A DNA stretch of 41,597 nt from Nitrososphaeraceae archaeon (GCA_025922715.1 JAICHH010000002.1:1-41597), one strand, 5' to 3'; counted from the stretch's first letter, positions 19,920-30,670 are shown. Numbers and translations are program-made. The notes: a model not told the origin generated them from the sequence alone.

Positions 19920-20125
19920 TTAAATCAATTCATATATAGAGAATTTACTACCACATCCGCAATTTCACTAGCCAATTACTGCTGCTTTGAATGATATTCG
20001 GCTATTTAGTTATGAGATCTAACGTGAGATAGAACTATCATGTTGCCATTTGTATTCTTTGTAAAGGACTATTTACTTGATCTCTAATAGCTGTTGAACC
20101 ACTTTACCTTTCCTCGTTCATTTTT
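19920..20125 (-). pseudogene. Possible decayed gene; the C-terminal part resembles an A-type Fe-S carrier (IscA/HesB-like)
   Basis: Minus-strand frame reads SRISFKAAVIG**NCGCGSKFSIYELI*, resembling the CGCGxSF C-terminus; in-frame stops; upstream part unassigned. Confidence 0.3.
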
Positions 20126-20172
20126 AATTTATATAACCAAGGTTAGAAAATCATCTCTTTTAATATTTGATA

Positions 20173-20535
20173 TCATTTTGATTCTTTTACTATTTGTTTT
20201 TCTTTTAATGCTAATATACCAGCGATAACAAATAAAATAAATCCTGGTATTCCGACTGGTATTCCGAAAAAGGTAGCAGTAGCTAATACTAATGTTCCAT
20301 AAATAATTAAAGCTATTCCCACGATTCTTGTATTTTTAATATAGAATATAGAAACTATTCCTGCTAAATTGACAAGTAATACAATGAAAACATGCAAAAT
20401 AATACCTCCTAAAAAAAGCCCTAAAAGAGGTATAACAATTAATGAATTTATAAAAAAGTATATAAATAAAATTATGATACATACCGTTATTCCTAATATA
20501 GTATTAATTATTGTTAATTTTTTGTATAATTTCAT
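20173..20535 (-). CDS. Small integral membrane protein
   Basis: 120 aa, about four hydrophobic segments. Confidence 0.6.
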   Translation of the reverse strand: MKLYKKLTIINTILGITVCIIILFIYFFINSLIVIPLLGLFLGGIILHVFIVLLVNLAGIVSIFYIKNTRIVGIALIIYGTLVLATATFFGIPVGIPGFILFVIAGILALKEKQIVKESK

Positions 20536-20793
20536 TTATATTTAATTTCATAATGGATAAATTAAACCTTAATATATTGTATGTAATTTTCAAAAAAGAA
20601 ATAGATAATCAAATTCTGTAAATTGCAATGATTTTTTAAAGGGGATTTCTCTTTATAGGTCATTTTTTGTTCTTATATCATACTACAATTATTGACATTT
20701 ATTGACATTTAATTTATACATTTATTGTCAATTTTCAGTCTATTAGTTTACAATAACAAATTTGTATATATAATTTAAAAAAAATAAAATTTT

Positions 20794-23361
20794 TTAATGA
20801 AAGTATTCTACCATTCTTTTAGAATTTTCATTATCATTAATTACTATAGAATGATAATTATTCTCTTCTTCATTTATTTCAGCATGAGATATAAGAAAGA
20901 TCTGTTTAAAGCTCTGATCTTTCATCAAAATATTCATTATTACATTTCTACGAAATTCGTCAAGGCTGGTCATAGGTTCATCCATTATAATAAAATTTAT
21001 CATAGGTACTTTTTTTTCTACATGTTTGAAAGGTCTGATAGTCGACATAAGCTTTGATATAGATATCCGGAGTGCAAGACCAAGAGCTGATTCATCCCCT
21101 CCACTTAGTTGTTCTTTATTCTTTGTTATGTGATCTTTATTATCTACCAAAGTTAAAGTTAAACCATGAGATATTCTATCTTTTATTTTTCTCATTGTAG
21201 ATGATATATTGGTGATTTCATATCTACCTTCTGTAAAAGGTATTAGATAAAAATTAGTACTTTTCATTAAAACATCAGACAATCTTCCTTCAACGATATC
21301 GTTAGAAATAAAGCCATCTACTTCTCCCAGTAAAAATAGAACATGTTTTAACAAATATTCTTTTTCTTTAAGTTTATCTTCTGCAACTCTTAAACTGATT
21401 ATTTTCTTTCGTCTTATTTCAATTTCTTCGGTCAGATAAGAAATGTCCCCTTGAATATTTTCAATAGTTTTAGCTTTTTCCTCAATTCTTACTGTAATAT
21501 TAAGTCTTTTTGAAATTAGTTCATCAATACTATGGCAATAAAAATTTTCTAATAAGTTATGAATATTTGATACTTTTACATCATCACAATATGTTTGTAA
21601 ATTTAATTTATTTGACTGAAGTTTTAATAAAATGTCATTTTTCTCTTTATTGAATATATTTATTTCTTTCTTCATTTTTTCAAGCTTAATTTTTTCAGAT
21701 TCTATCCTTTCTTTAAAATTTTTTATAAGTTCTTTTGATGAAAAAATATTATTTTCTATCTCTAATATTGATGAAATAAGATCATCAATCATTCTTAAAT
21801 TTAAATTATTTAGTTCATCGTATTTCTTATATACTTCTGAAATAGAATTTAACTCATCATAAAAATTGAAACGTTTTTCTATTAATCCATTTACTATGGT
21901 AACTATAACTTCTATTAATTGTCTTACTCCTTTTTTTTCATCAAGTTCTATCTCTATTTTCTTTAATTTTTTTTCTAATTGATTTATCTCTTTTTTAAAT
22001 GAATTTTCTTTATTAAATATATTTTCTCTTGCTCGTTTGAGATCAAATATTAATGTATTTTTATCGTTAATCTTACTACTACATATTGGGCATTTATCTC
22101 TATCTTGTATATATTGAATGCTATTGTTCTGAATTTCATATAATAGCTGATTGGACGTAAGAAGTTTTTTATGTTCCTCTATTATAGTAGATATTGAAAT
22201 TCTTTCTTTATCAGTCTTTTCTAATTCAATTTGATTTTTTTCTTTAACTTTTTTAAGTTCTTCTACATTATTTATTGATAAATTTTGAATATCTATATTT
22301 AACTTTTGATTTGATTTTGATATCAAATTTCTTATTTGTTTTTCATCATTATCTATTTCTTTTAATATATCACTAGCTTTTCTTATACTATCTTTTGGTG
22401 GATATTCTTGTAGTTCTTTTGAAAGCTTTAAAATTTTTGAATTTAAGAGAAATATTTTATCTTGAAAATCTTTTATTCTTTTTTCTTGTACTAGTGTATT
22501 TTCTTTTTTATAATTATATATTTTTTCTCTATAATCTAAATCCTTTTTATATTTCTCTATATTTTCTATAATTACCTTAATTTTATTTAATTTCTCTTGA
22601 GAGGGATAACTAATTAAAGTATTTTTATCCTTCTTTATTTCTTGCAATTTTAGTTCAAGTTTTTCTTTTTTTTCTTCTAAAATTTGTTTTTGCTTTTCCA
22701 ATTCATTTTGTTCTGTTAATAAACTTCCAATTTGTATTTTTAAATCTTTGATTTCTTCATTAATACTATTAATTTGATTCTTTAAGTATTTTTTTATATG
22801 GTCGTCAAAATCATTTAATCCAAATAAGTTCTTGATTAGTTCTCTTAATTCACTTGGATCTGCGAGTGCAAGTTTATCTACTTCTTTTTGTCTAATATAT
22901 ACAGTTTTTTCAATTACTTCTGGATATACTCCTAAAAGTGATTCAATTTCTTGATTAACGATATTTGGACCTCTACAAAGCTGAATGAATTTATCTTCAT
23001 TTTTTTCTTTTTTAAATAGCAATGCAGAAGATTTCACCAATTCATTTTGAGGGTCCTGCAATGACTTTCTTTTTCTAATAACTTCAATTGTTCTTATTAC
23101 TCTATATAGAATATCACTGATTTCAAATGTTATAGCTACTTCACATTTAGATTCTCCAGTTTTAATTATAGATTTTCTATCTTTTTCTGCCATCAGATGT
23201 TCACCAAGTAGGCCCCATAGAATAGATTCTATTATACTTGTTTTACCCATTGAATTTTTTCCTTTGATAATAAAGAATCCTTCTCCAAGATACCCCTCAC
23301 ATGGTATAGAAATATTATCAAATGGTTTAAAATTTTTTGATTCTATTTTCAAAATTTTCAT
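20794..23361 (-). CDS. rad50: DNA double-strand break repair ATPase Rad50
   Basis: KNSMGKTSIIESILWGLLG Walker A, zinc hook CPIC within coiled coil, LSGGDESALGLALRIS signature, FIIMDEPMTSLD. Confidence 0.96.
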   Translation of the reverse strand: MKILKIESKNFKPFDNISIPCEGYLGEGFFIIKGKNSMGKTSIIESILWGLLGEHLMAEKDRKSIIKTGESKCEVAITFEISDILYRVIRTIEVIRKRKSLQDPQNELVKSSALLFKKEKNEDKFIQLCRGPNIVNQEIESLLGVYPEVIEKTVYIRQKEVDKLALADPSELRELIKNLFGLNDFDDHIKKYLKNQINSINEEIKDLKIQIGSLLTEQNELEKQKQILEEKKEKLELKLQEIKKDKNTLISYPSQEKLNKIKVIIENIEKYKKDLDYREKIYNYKKENTLVQEKRIKDFQDKIFLLNSKILKLSKELQEYPPKDSIRKASDILKEIDNDEKQIRNLISKSNQKLNIDIQNLSINNVEELKKVKEKNQIELEKTDKERISISTIIEEHKKLLTSNQLLYEIQNNSIQYIQDRDKCPICSSKINDKNTLIFDLKRARENIFNKENSFKKEINQLEKKLKKIEIELDEKKGVRQLIEVIVTIVNGLIEKRFNFYDELNSISEVYKKYDELNNLNLRMIDDLISSILEIENNIFSSKELIKNFKERIESEKIKLEKMKKEINIFNKEKNDILLKLQSNKLNLQTYCDDVKVSNIHNLLENFYCHSIDELISKRLNITVRIEEKAKTIENIQGDISYLTEEIEIRRKKIISLRVAEDKLKEKEYLLKHVLFLLGEVDGFISNDIVEGRLSDVLMKSTNFYLIPFTEGRYEITNISSTMRKIKDRISHGLTLTLVDNKDHITKNKEQLSGGDESALGLALRISISKLMSTIRPFKHVEKKVPMINFIIMDEPMTSLDEFRRNVIMNILMKDQSFKQIFLISHAEINEEENNYHSIVINDNENSKRMVEYFH

Positions 23362-23368
23362 AATATCA

Positions 23369-24643
23369 CTACTGATTCTTTAATGATTCAAAGAAAAGTT
23401 TCGCGAGCATGTTTGAATCTAAATTATTTTTTTTTAGATCTTCCTTTCTAGTAGATGTAATATAGTTTTTAAATTCTTTCTCTGGATCTTCTATTAAATA
23501 TTCTATAAATGTATCATTTTGTTTAATTTGTTTGATAACAGTATCATCATAATATTTAGGTGTTTCTAGAATAAATTCTACAATGTTATACTCATTGCTA
23601 TTTAATGTTATTTTATTTAGATAAGATGATATTTCATTGATATTATAAAATGAACCATAACTTCTATTACCTTGTATAGTTATTTTAACTCTAGCAGCGG
23701 TTTGATAATTATAAGGTGTATTAAGTTCATTTTTCTCAAATACCTTTTTAATACGATCGATAATTTTAGAATTATTATCATCTGAATAAATTTCTACGTG
23801 ATCACTTACTATTTTTCTCTGTTGAGGTAAAAGTTTTTGAATCACTTTAATTTTAGATTTAGAAGAAGAAGAAGAATCATCAATATCTATAATCAAATAA
23901 CCCTTTTGATAAGTTTCTTCATTAAAACTCCACAATTCTGTCGATCCAGCATACCATGCATTATCATTGATTTGTTGCATCTTATGATTATCTCCAAGTG
24001 CAATATAATCATAATCTCCGATCAAAAAATTGCTGTTTAACGTATGATTTTCTATCATTCCATGAGCTAAAAATACGTTTATCATATCAGGATTAATATT
24101 ATTGTTTTGTATGTAGACCCATTCTTCATATTTTAATAATAATTGTGGTAAGTCATTGGATTCTAATGATGGATGTGCATGAATTCTTAAATTCAAAGAT
24201 GGGAAGTCTTTGAATAAAGGTTGTTGATTTCTTATACTATCTCTTATATCAAAATACGTAAAAAGATATACATTATCAAACAAAATTGTGTATTCAGTTA
24301 ATGGTGAAATTCTATATTGCATATAACGACCATGATTTCCATCAATTATAACAATTGGAATATTATTTTCATATAATTTTTTGAATGCCTCTGCAGCTAC
24401 TTTTCTTGCAAATTCTGGCGGTGGTGAAGGATCAGTCCCTGACGGAGTGTCAAAAAAATCTCCGCTATGAATTATGATATCAGGTTTTTCATCTTTATCA
24501 AGATTTATTATTTCCTCTATAAATCTTCTCCAAGAGTTATAAAAATCATCTTCTATTGGTTTTATCTCTTGATTAATAATTGAAGCTCTTGTTCTTTTTG
24601 GCCTTTTTCCAAGATGAGTATCAGAAATATGAATTATTCTCAT
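23369..24643 (-). CDS. mre11: DNA double-strand break repair nuclease Mre11
   Basis: MRIIHISDTHLGKRP, IIHSGDFFDTPSG, IVIIDGNHG, VFLAHGMIE, LGDNHK. Confidence 0.94.
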   Translation of the reverse strand: MRIIHISDTHLGKRPKRTRASIINQEIKPIEDDFYNSWRRFIEEIINLDKDEKPDIIIHSGDFFDTPSGTDPSPPPEFARKVAAEAFKKLYENNIPIVIIDGNHGRYMQYRISPLTEYTILFDNVYLFTYFDIRDSIRNQQPLFKDFPSLNLRIHAHPSLESNDLPQLLLKYEEWVYIQNNNINPDMINVFLAHGMIENHTLNSNFLIGDYDYIALGDNHKMQQINDNAWYAGSTELWSFNEETYQKGYLIIDIDDSSSSSKSKIKVIQKLLPQQRKIVSDHVEIYSDDNNSKIIDRIKKVFEKNELNTPYNYQTAARVKITIQGNRSYGSFYNINEISSYLNKITLNSNEYNIVEFILETPKYYDDTVIKQIKQNDTFIEYLIEDPEKEFKNYITSTRKEDLKKNNLDSNMLAKLFFESLKNQ

Positions 24644-24705
24644 TTTAGCAAAATTTAATTTTAAATAATGAAATAATAAAATTACAAATGAAGTTAATAT
24701 AACAA

Positions 24706-26610
24706 TTAAAAATCATAATTATCCTGAGTATAAGTTAAACTATTAGATATACTCTTTCTTGTATATGAAAGTAATTTATTTTCTTTTACAAATGTCTCTG
24801 ATGAATTAAAGACATTTAAAAAAAGGGGAGTACCAGCAAAAGAAAGAGGAGATACTGGTCCTTGGCTCATAAAAGAATATTTTCTTGATTTAGTACTAAA
24901 TGAAGTTGCAGGATCAGTAAATGATTGATATAATTTAAGTGCATTATTATCAGATACTAATTCTCTTAGAGTAGCTAAATCACTTCCTATTGATAAACCA
25001 AAACCACAGAACATTATTCTTAATTGTTGAAGAATATCTTTGTGTACACTTGAAATTGAGGTACTTATAAACATCCATCCTAATCCATATTTTCTAGTTG
25101 TTCTCACTGCGTCCAAGAGAGTAAGTCTTAGATTTTCAAGGTCAGAATTTTCATATTTTTCTCTTCTTGCAAATCTATGAGCTTCATCAAGTACAACTAA
25201 AGTATTTAGTGAAGTATTTTGTTCCCAACTTTTTTCTCCTAAATTTATCAAACCATACAAAATTCTTTTAAGAATTAATGCTTGTATAGTTTCATTCCAA
25301 TAATCTAGTTTTAGATGATGAGCACTTTGTAATGATAGATCTACTATAACTAAAGGTTTTTCATCATTTGTAAATCTTTTTAGTAGAGAGTCTACAGTTT
25401 GTGCTCCTGGTCTATAATGAAATAGTTGACAAATGGGCTTCCAAAATCTTTCATATAAATAATTTTCATCGACTTCTGAAAGAACTGTATTTAGTCTTGC
25501 TCTTGGTTCAGCAGTAGAATATATTAATAGTTGAATATTAGGATTTCGCAATATATTAAGTACTTGTTGGAATGATTCCAATTCAATAAGATTGGTTAGA
25601 CTTATGTGTAACCTATTTTTTATTTCATTTATTAAAACATTAACTGCATCACGTTTATTTTCTCCTTTAATGGACAGGTTTGGAAAAAATGAAGATTCAT
25701 ATAAGATTTCTTCGAATAACTCCCACCTATCTAAGATTAAGTTTCTTATATTTACTATTTCAAATTTCTTTTCTAATGAATTTAATATTTCTTTAATATT
25801 TAAACTAAAGCCATTATTTTTTGATTGATAATTCAATCCATTAGTAGCATTATCAACCATTGCATCTTTAGAAAATTCACCTACTGGATCAAATACAAAA
25901 AGACCCATTTCAGGATATTTGGCATATGCCATTAGAATCATCTTTGCTAAAGTTGACTTACCAGAACCGGTTGTACCAAATATACCTAAATGATATGCTT
26001 CCCCTGCACCTTCAATTCCATATCCAAAATGTTTAAACCACATCGGTAATTTAGTTTGTGATCCATATACATACCCTAAATAAAAGATTTTGTCTAAATG
26101 TTTTTCGAGTAATGAATTTAGTATATTATCATTTGTTACATGTATATATGTTCCTGTAGCAGGTACAGTCCCTAATAAACTGGTATCAAAAAAATTCTCC
26201 TCGTCGTTATTGCTAAATACTGCACTACATAACAGTTTTCCTACATGCGTATCTTGAATTCCACTTATAGGGTTTACTAAGCCTCTTTGTCTAGCAACAG
26301 ACTTTATAGTAGGATCTTCTAAGAGTACATTTTTGAGTTCTATCTCTGTAATTTGTCCTAAAGAATAATGGGATTTAGATTCTTGTATATATCTAAAAAT
26401 TACAAGCTCTCCTATTAATTTTTTAGTTACAGCACTTTGTAATATATTTAAACTTATTTCACTAGTCGATGAGGGAGATCCTATAGTACCTATTGGTTCG
26501 GTATTGGATAAAAGTTGATTTAATTTTATATCACAATTCAAATATGAATCATTATTTTTAATTTTATTATTATCGTTATTGTTTATATTATGCGAAATCA
26601 TATCTATCAC
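24706..26610 (-). CDS. herA: HerA DNA translocase/helicase
   Basis: GIFGTTGSGKSTLAKMILMAYAKYPEMGLFVFDPVGEF, LVVLDEAHRFARREK. Confidence 0.93.
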   Translation of the reverse strand: MIDMISHNINNNDNNKIKNNDSYLNCDIKLNQLLSNTEPIGTIGSPSSTSEISLNILQSAVTKKLIGELVIFRYIQESKSHYSLGQITEIELKNVLLEDPTIKSVARQRGLVNPISGIQDTHVGKLLCSAVFSNNDEENFFDTSLLGTVPATGTYIHVTNDNILNSLLEKHLDKIFYLGYVYGSQTKLPMWFKHFGYGIEGAGEAYHLGIFGTTGSGKSTLAKMILMAYAKYPEMGLFVFDPVGEFSKDAMVDNATNGLNYQSKNNGFSLNIKEILNSLEKKFEIVNIRNLILDRWELFEEILYESSFFPNLSIKGENKRDAVNVLINEIKNRLHISLTNLIELESFQQVLNILRNPNIQLLIYSTAEPRARLNTVLSEVDENYLYERFWKPICQLFHYRPGAQTVDSLLKRFTNDEKPLVIVDLSLQSAHHLKLDYWNETIQALILKRILYGLINLGEKSWEQNTSLNTLVVLDEAHRFARREKYENSDLENLRLTLLDAVRTTRKYGLGWMFISTSISSVHKDILQQLRIMFCGFGLSIGSDLATLRELVSDNNALKLYQSFTDPATSFSTKSRKYSFMSQGPVSPLSFAGTPLFLNVFNSSETFVKENKLLSYTRKSISNSLTYTQDNYDF

Positions 26611-27788
26611 ATTCCACTTTCTGTTCTATATGAATGCATAATAAAAATGATATCTGATATGCTTTCATCATTTTTTTCAAATTCGGTCATGCTCCTTGTC
26701 AATACCTGTTTGTATGCAGGAATAGCAGGTGCAATATGTTTAACCATGCGATCGGCAAGATAAAGAGGATAAGGCTCCATAATTGAGGGAATTGAACATT
26801 GACTTTTGATTGACTGAAGTAATGCGTAAAATCTATTGCTATCTTTTGCTACTGAAGATGAAATCTCAATTCTAATAGCAGGAGACCATTTGTAAGGCTT
26901 ATAATATATAACATGTAATCCTTTAATCTCATCAATAACTCCACCCATTAAATCTTCCAATTCATAATCATCTTTACCATTATCAATAGTAGGAAGTTTC
27001 TTATGCCAATTTTCTTTTAATGCAAAGGGTTTTGGAAGTGTATATTCTCCTTCATTTAAAATTAAAGTTAGAATAGCTCTATCGTCATAATCTGTAGGCC
27101 AATCATAAATATCTCCAATATCATTTCTGGAAGTATATTTAGGAATTCCTATCCATTGCCTTTTATTATCTTTTGATTCTAAAATTTTTTTATAAGATAT
27201 TAAGAAATTCTTATAGTTATCACGTATTTGATTTGCTGTAACGCTTTTTCGTTTTTCAATAAAATCTATAGCTTTATACATATGAATAAGTCCAGTAGTA
27301 AGAGATCCGTCCAAAAAGATTAAATCATACGGTGCATTTGCTGCAAGGTTTATCTCCATTTCTATCATTAATCCTCTAGCTGCAATCATATTTTCAGGAT
27401 CATGTCGTTCAGGATTTATGAAGACGTTATGATTAGGAGAATCCCATTTTCCTTTTTGAAAAGAAGGCATTAAACCTTCTACCCCAACAGTAGCTATAGC
27501 TATGAGATCTGTTCCTAAGAGACGTTCAATTGCAAACGCTCCATCTATACCACAAGAATTTAAGATCTTGTGAGAAGTTATTTCAGTATCTTTTCCTAAA
27601 ATTTCGGATCTATCCAATTGTGAACGAAAATAATGTCGTTTTTTCCTAATTGTATCAAGGGAATTAACTAGATCATTACTTATTTGAGTTGTTTTTGATA
27701 ACATTTCTTCAACAAGTGATGCAGGAATATCTAAAAAAGGAAAATCAGTAATAGATGTAATATTAGAAGGTATATTGCTATCGCTCAT
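26607..27788 (-). CDS. nurA: NurA 5'-3' nuclease
   Basis: GIDGAFAIERLLGTDLIAIATVGVEG, LIFLDGSLTTGL; 4-bp overlap with herA. Confidence 0.88.
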   Translation of the reverse strand: MSDSNIPSNITSITDFPFLDIPASLVEEMLSKTTQISNDLVNSLDTIRKKRHYFRSQLDRSEILGKDTEITSHKILNSCGIDGAFAIERLLGTDLIAIATVGVEGLMPSFQKGKWDSPNHNVFINPERHDPENMIAARGLMIEMEINLAANAPYDLIFLDGSLTTGLIHMYKAIDFIEKRKSVTANQIRDNYKNFLISYKKILESKDNKRQWIGIPKYTSRNDIGDIYDWPTDYDDRAILTLILNEGEYTLPKPFALKENWHKKLPTIDNGKDDYELEDLMGGVIDEIKGLHVIYYKPYKWSPAIRIEISSSVAKDSNRFYALLQSIKSQCSIPSIMEPYPLYLADRMVKHIAPAIPAYKQVLTRSMTEFEKNDESISDIIFIMHSYRTESGM

Positions 27789-28096
27789 ACAATATTACTT
27801 ATTTTAATTTTATTTAATGTTAATGCTAATTTTTTTTAGGAAAAAATAAAAAAATCTAAATTATCATAGACACAAATAAAATTAAAAAAACATAAAACAG
27901 CAATTATTTTTAGCTAATAACATTATTTTGGTTAAATAGATAGTAATTAGCAAGAAATTTGGATACAATTTGACAAAAATTAGCCAAAAGAATATCATTT
28001 TAAACTATCTGAGAAAATATTTATGAAACTTCTACATTTGCCACATGATGTTTCCGGTATGTTAAAGAAAGTTTTTGAAAAAATTACTAGAGATTA

Positions 28097-28279
28097 TTTT
28101 GGTCAATACATGATCTCCATACTAAAAATAAACAAATATCTGATCTTGGCTCTCATTATTTAATGATAGCATTTCCTAATTCAGAAACAAGAAATAATAG
28201 CCAAAAGGTCAAAAGAAAATCTTATCAAAAAATAGTTCCAATATCAGATTTCTATGAGGCAGAGGTATATTATCAATAA
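28097..28279 (+). pseudogene. Relic of peptide methionine sulfoxide reductase A (C-terminal part)
   Basis: Frame ending TAA 28277-28279 reads FWSIHDLHTKNKQISDLGSHYLMIAFPNSETRNNSQKVKRKSYQKIVPISDFYEAEVYYQ*, resembling MsrA HDPTTxNRQGxDxGxQYRS...EIxPxxxFYxAEDYHQ. Confidence 0.55.
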
Positions 28280-28436
28280 TCAACAATACTATAAGAAGAA
28301 GAGATAGTTGTTATATTTTTCATGAATTAAAGTGAAAATATAAAAGACTAAGGTTATTGTGTATATAAAGTTGGATTTTATTATTTATTATTTTGTAGAT
28401 GTATAAGAAATAAATTTCCTATGCATTAGAAAATCA

Positions 28437-28931
28437 CTATAGTTGTTTAGGAATATAATCATATCTGCAAGACCCGTCTATTGAATCTCCCTCTTGATGA
28501 TTGAAGTCTATTATTACATCCTCAGAATCACAAATAAAACTATCTCCACCTTCACCACCCTCTAGTATATCTGCACCTTTACCACCCTCTAATTTATCAT
28601 TACCTTCTCCGCCTACTAATGAATCATTTCCTAGATAACCTTTTAGAATATCATTACCTTCATCTCCGTACAACTTATCATCACCTTTACCACCCTTTAA
28701 GTTATCATTTCCTTCCCCTCCTTCTATCTCATCATCACCAAACCACCCGTCTAATACATCATTTCCTTCCATTCCTTCAATCTTGTCATTTCCTTCTCTA
28801 CCAGTAATTTTATCATTACCGGATGTTCCTTCCATAGACATAGACTGAGAATTAGCAAATTCTATTGTAAAAATATTTGATATTAATATCGCTAGAAAAG
28901 TTACAATAGTTATTTTTAATATATTATACAT
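28437..28931 (-). CDS. Secreted RTX-type (GGxGxDxxx nonapeptide) calcium-binding repeat protein
   Basis: N-terminal hydrophobic signal-like segment then about ten G-N-D-x-L-x-G-G-x repeats; no other domain apparent. Confidence 0.85.
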   Translation of the reverse strand: MYNILKITIVTFLAILISNIFTIEFANSQSMSMEGTSGNDKITGREGNDKIEGMEGNDVLDGWFGDDEIEGGEGNDNLKGGKGDDKLYGDEGNDILKGYLGNDSLVGGEGNDKLEGGKGADILEGGEGGDSFICDSEDVIIDFNHQEGDSIDGSCRYDYIPKQL

Positions 28932-29700
28932 TTTATATTCTATATTATCAATTTATTTATATTTATATACAATTATAAAAGATATTTAATAATTAATAGA
29001 GTATAATTAAAGAGATTTTCTTATATTATAATCTTTTTAATCTATATAAAAGTACAAAAATGTAAATAATATAATATTATATTACACTAAAAGATAATAA
29101 TATAAGAAAAAGTAATTTAATTGAGAATACATTAAAAAAATATATATAATAACAATAAATTTAGGGAGATTCGGTATAGTATTTATAAATTGTATAAGAT
29201 AGAGCTAGGAACTTAAATAAGAATATAATGACATGATTAATTCTAATGCTAATATTTTGAGAGTGAAAATATTTTGATAAAAGTATTTAATCTATTTATC
29301 AAATTTATATTGCATATAAAATTGTTAGATGATGATTAAGGTCTGGTAGCTTTTGTTAAAATAAAAAAAATAAACATTATCAAAAAAAATTTTATAACAA
29401 TACTAATTATTAAATTATTAAATTAGTTATACCAAAATAACCTTTAATTTATAGAGTTGGTTAGTTCCACCGTAAATCATATGGTAATAATATTTGTTAT
29501 TATATCTTTCTCGATCTTTATACCATTTTATATCATATTTTCACTTAATAATTACCACATATTATTCTAATTTGAATAGAGGGCCCTTTGTTTATTTCAT
29601 TACTACAATAATATTACAATAAGATATAATTTTTATCCAAACTATCTAAATCATTATGTAATAGTAGTAAGATACTAGATATATCTTAATAAATAAAGGG

Positions 29701-30108
29701 TTAAGCTGGAGCAAACCCATGATAATAGGGAATTTGTGCAAACTCATCTGAAGTAGGTTCCGTCAGAGAGATTAAATATCCATCAGGATCTAGTATAATT
29801 GTATTTTTTCCCGATTCGTCGTCTGACAATTTTTTATGAAAATTAACTTTCTTCTCAGTTAAATTATTATATAGTGTATTTAAATCACTCACAGAAAAGG
29901 TTATGATTACAGAATTCTTGTTATTTTGATTTGATTTTGAATTATCTAATTCTAGTATAAGTTTAGTATTGGTAGAATCTTTTCGCGAAAATTCTATTTT
30001 ATTTTCACTTTCTTTGTTTACTCTCAAACCGAGAATATCACGATAAAATTCTATCGATCTTTTTATATCTGAAACTAACAATGTAATTCCTTCTATTTTA
30101 TTTAACAT
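29701..30108 (-). CDS. VOC/glyoxalase-bleomycin resistance family protein
   Basis: LLVSDIKRSIEFYRDILGLRV ... IILDPDGYLISLTEP. Confidence 0.88.
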   Translation of the reverse strand: MLNKIEGITLLVSDIKRSIEFYRDILGLRVNKESENKIEFSRKDSTNTKLILELDNSKSNQNNKNSVIITFSVSDLNTLYNNLTEKKVNFHKKLSDDESGKNTIILDPDGYLISLTEPTSDEFAQIPYYHGFAPA

Positions 30109-30577
30109 GGTTGTTACTACAATATTCTTTTTATTAAATTTAATGTTATTGAATTATCTAATAATAAAAATAATTAAAAAAGGCATATCTATCTAAGAGT
30201 TTTAAGAATATACTTGTAAAACCCATTAAACTTTAATTTATTTTACTTCTTGGTTTAACTTTTTTATATTGAATTATAATTATTCGAGTACAGAGTATAA
30301 CAATAGTTTTTTGGAATATTTTTCCAGTAGAAATAGAAGGGTAGATAGTGATAAATGTATTTATTTGAATACACATACTCATATTCCTTATTGAGATTAA
30401 TAGCTAGATAATGAAATTTTTCTCTTCCCAAGTCATATCTAAATGACTATTAGATTAGTAATTGTGTTTAAATTAAGTCTAAAAACGATTGATACATTAT
30501 AATTTCTTTTAGATATTTTTATTATTCATATATTAAATTCATCTACTATTAAATAATAACTGTTAGGAGGTAAATAT

Positions 30578-30670
30578 ATGAGGTATTCTCAAATTTTAGA
30601 TAATAAATCATTGATTAGAAGTAAAGTGATGAAAAGCTATCTAAATTTAAGAAAATATAGTAAGATATAG
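30578..30670 (+). CDS. Candidate 30-aa basic microprotein
   Basis: ATG preceded by strong AGGAGGT Shine-Dalgarno (TTAGGAGGTAAATATATG): MRYSQILDNKSLIRSKVMKSYLNLRKYSKI*. Confidence 0.3.
   Translation: MRYSQILDNKSLIRSKVMKSYLNLRKYSKI

Noticed and set aside
20688-20745. Repeated TATTGACATTTA with inverted ATTGTCAAT near the rad50 3' end
   Set aside because: Short and AT-rich; plausibly chance or a weak terminator; not enough structure to claim.
20797-21057. Plus-strand ORFs over rad50/mre11/herA (also 21632-21862, 23837-24040, 25592-25828)
   Set aside because: Antisense to strongly supported genes with AT-rich composition.
28619-28807. 62-aa plus-strand ORF
   Set aside because: Antisense shadow of the repetitive RTX gene.
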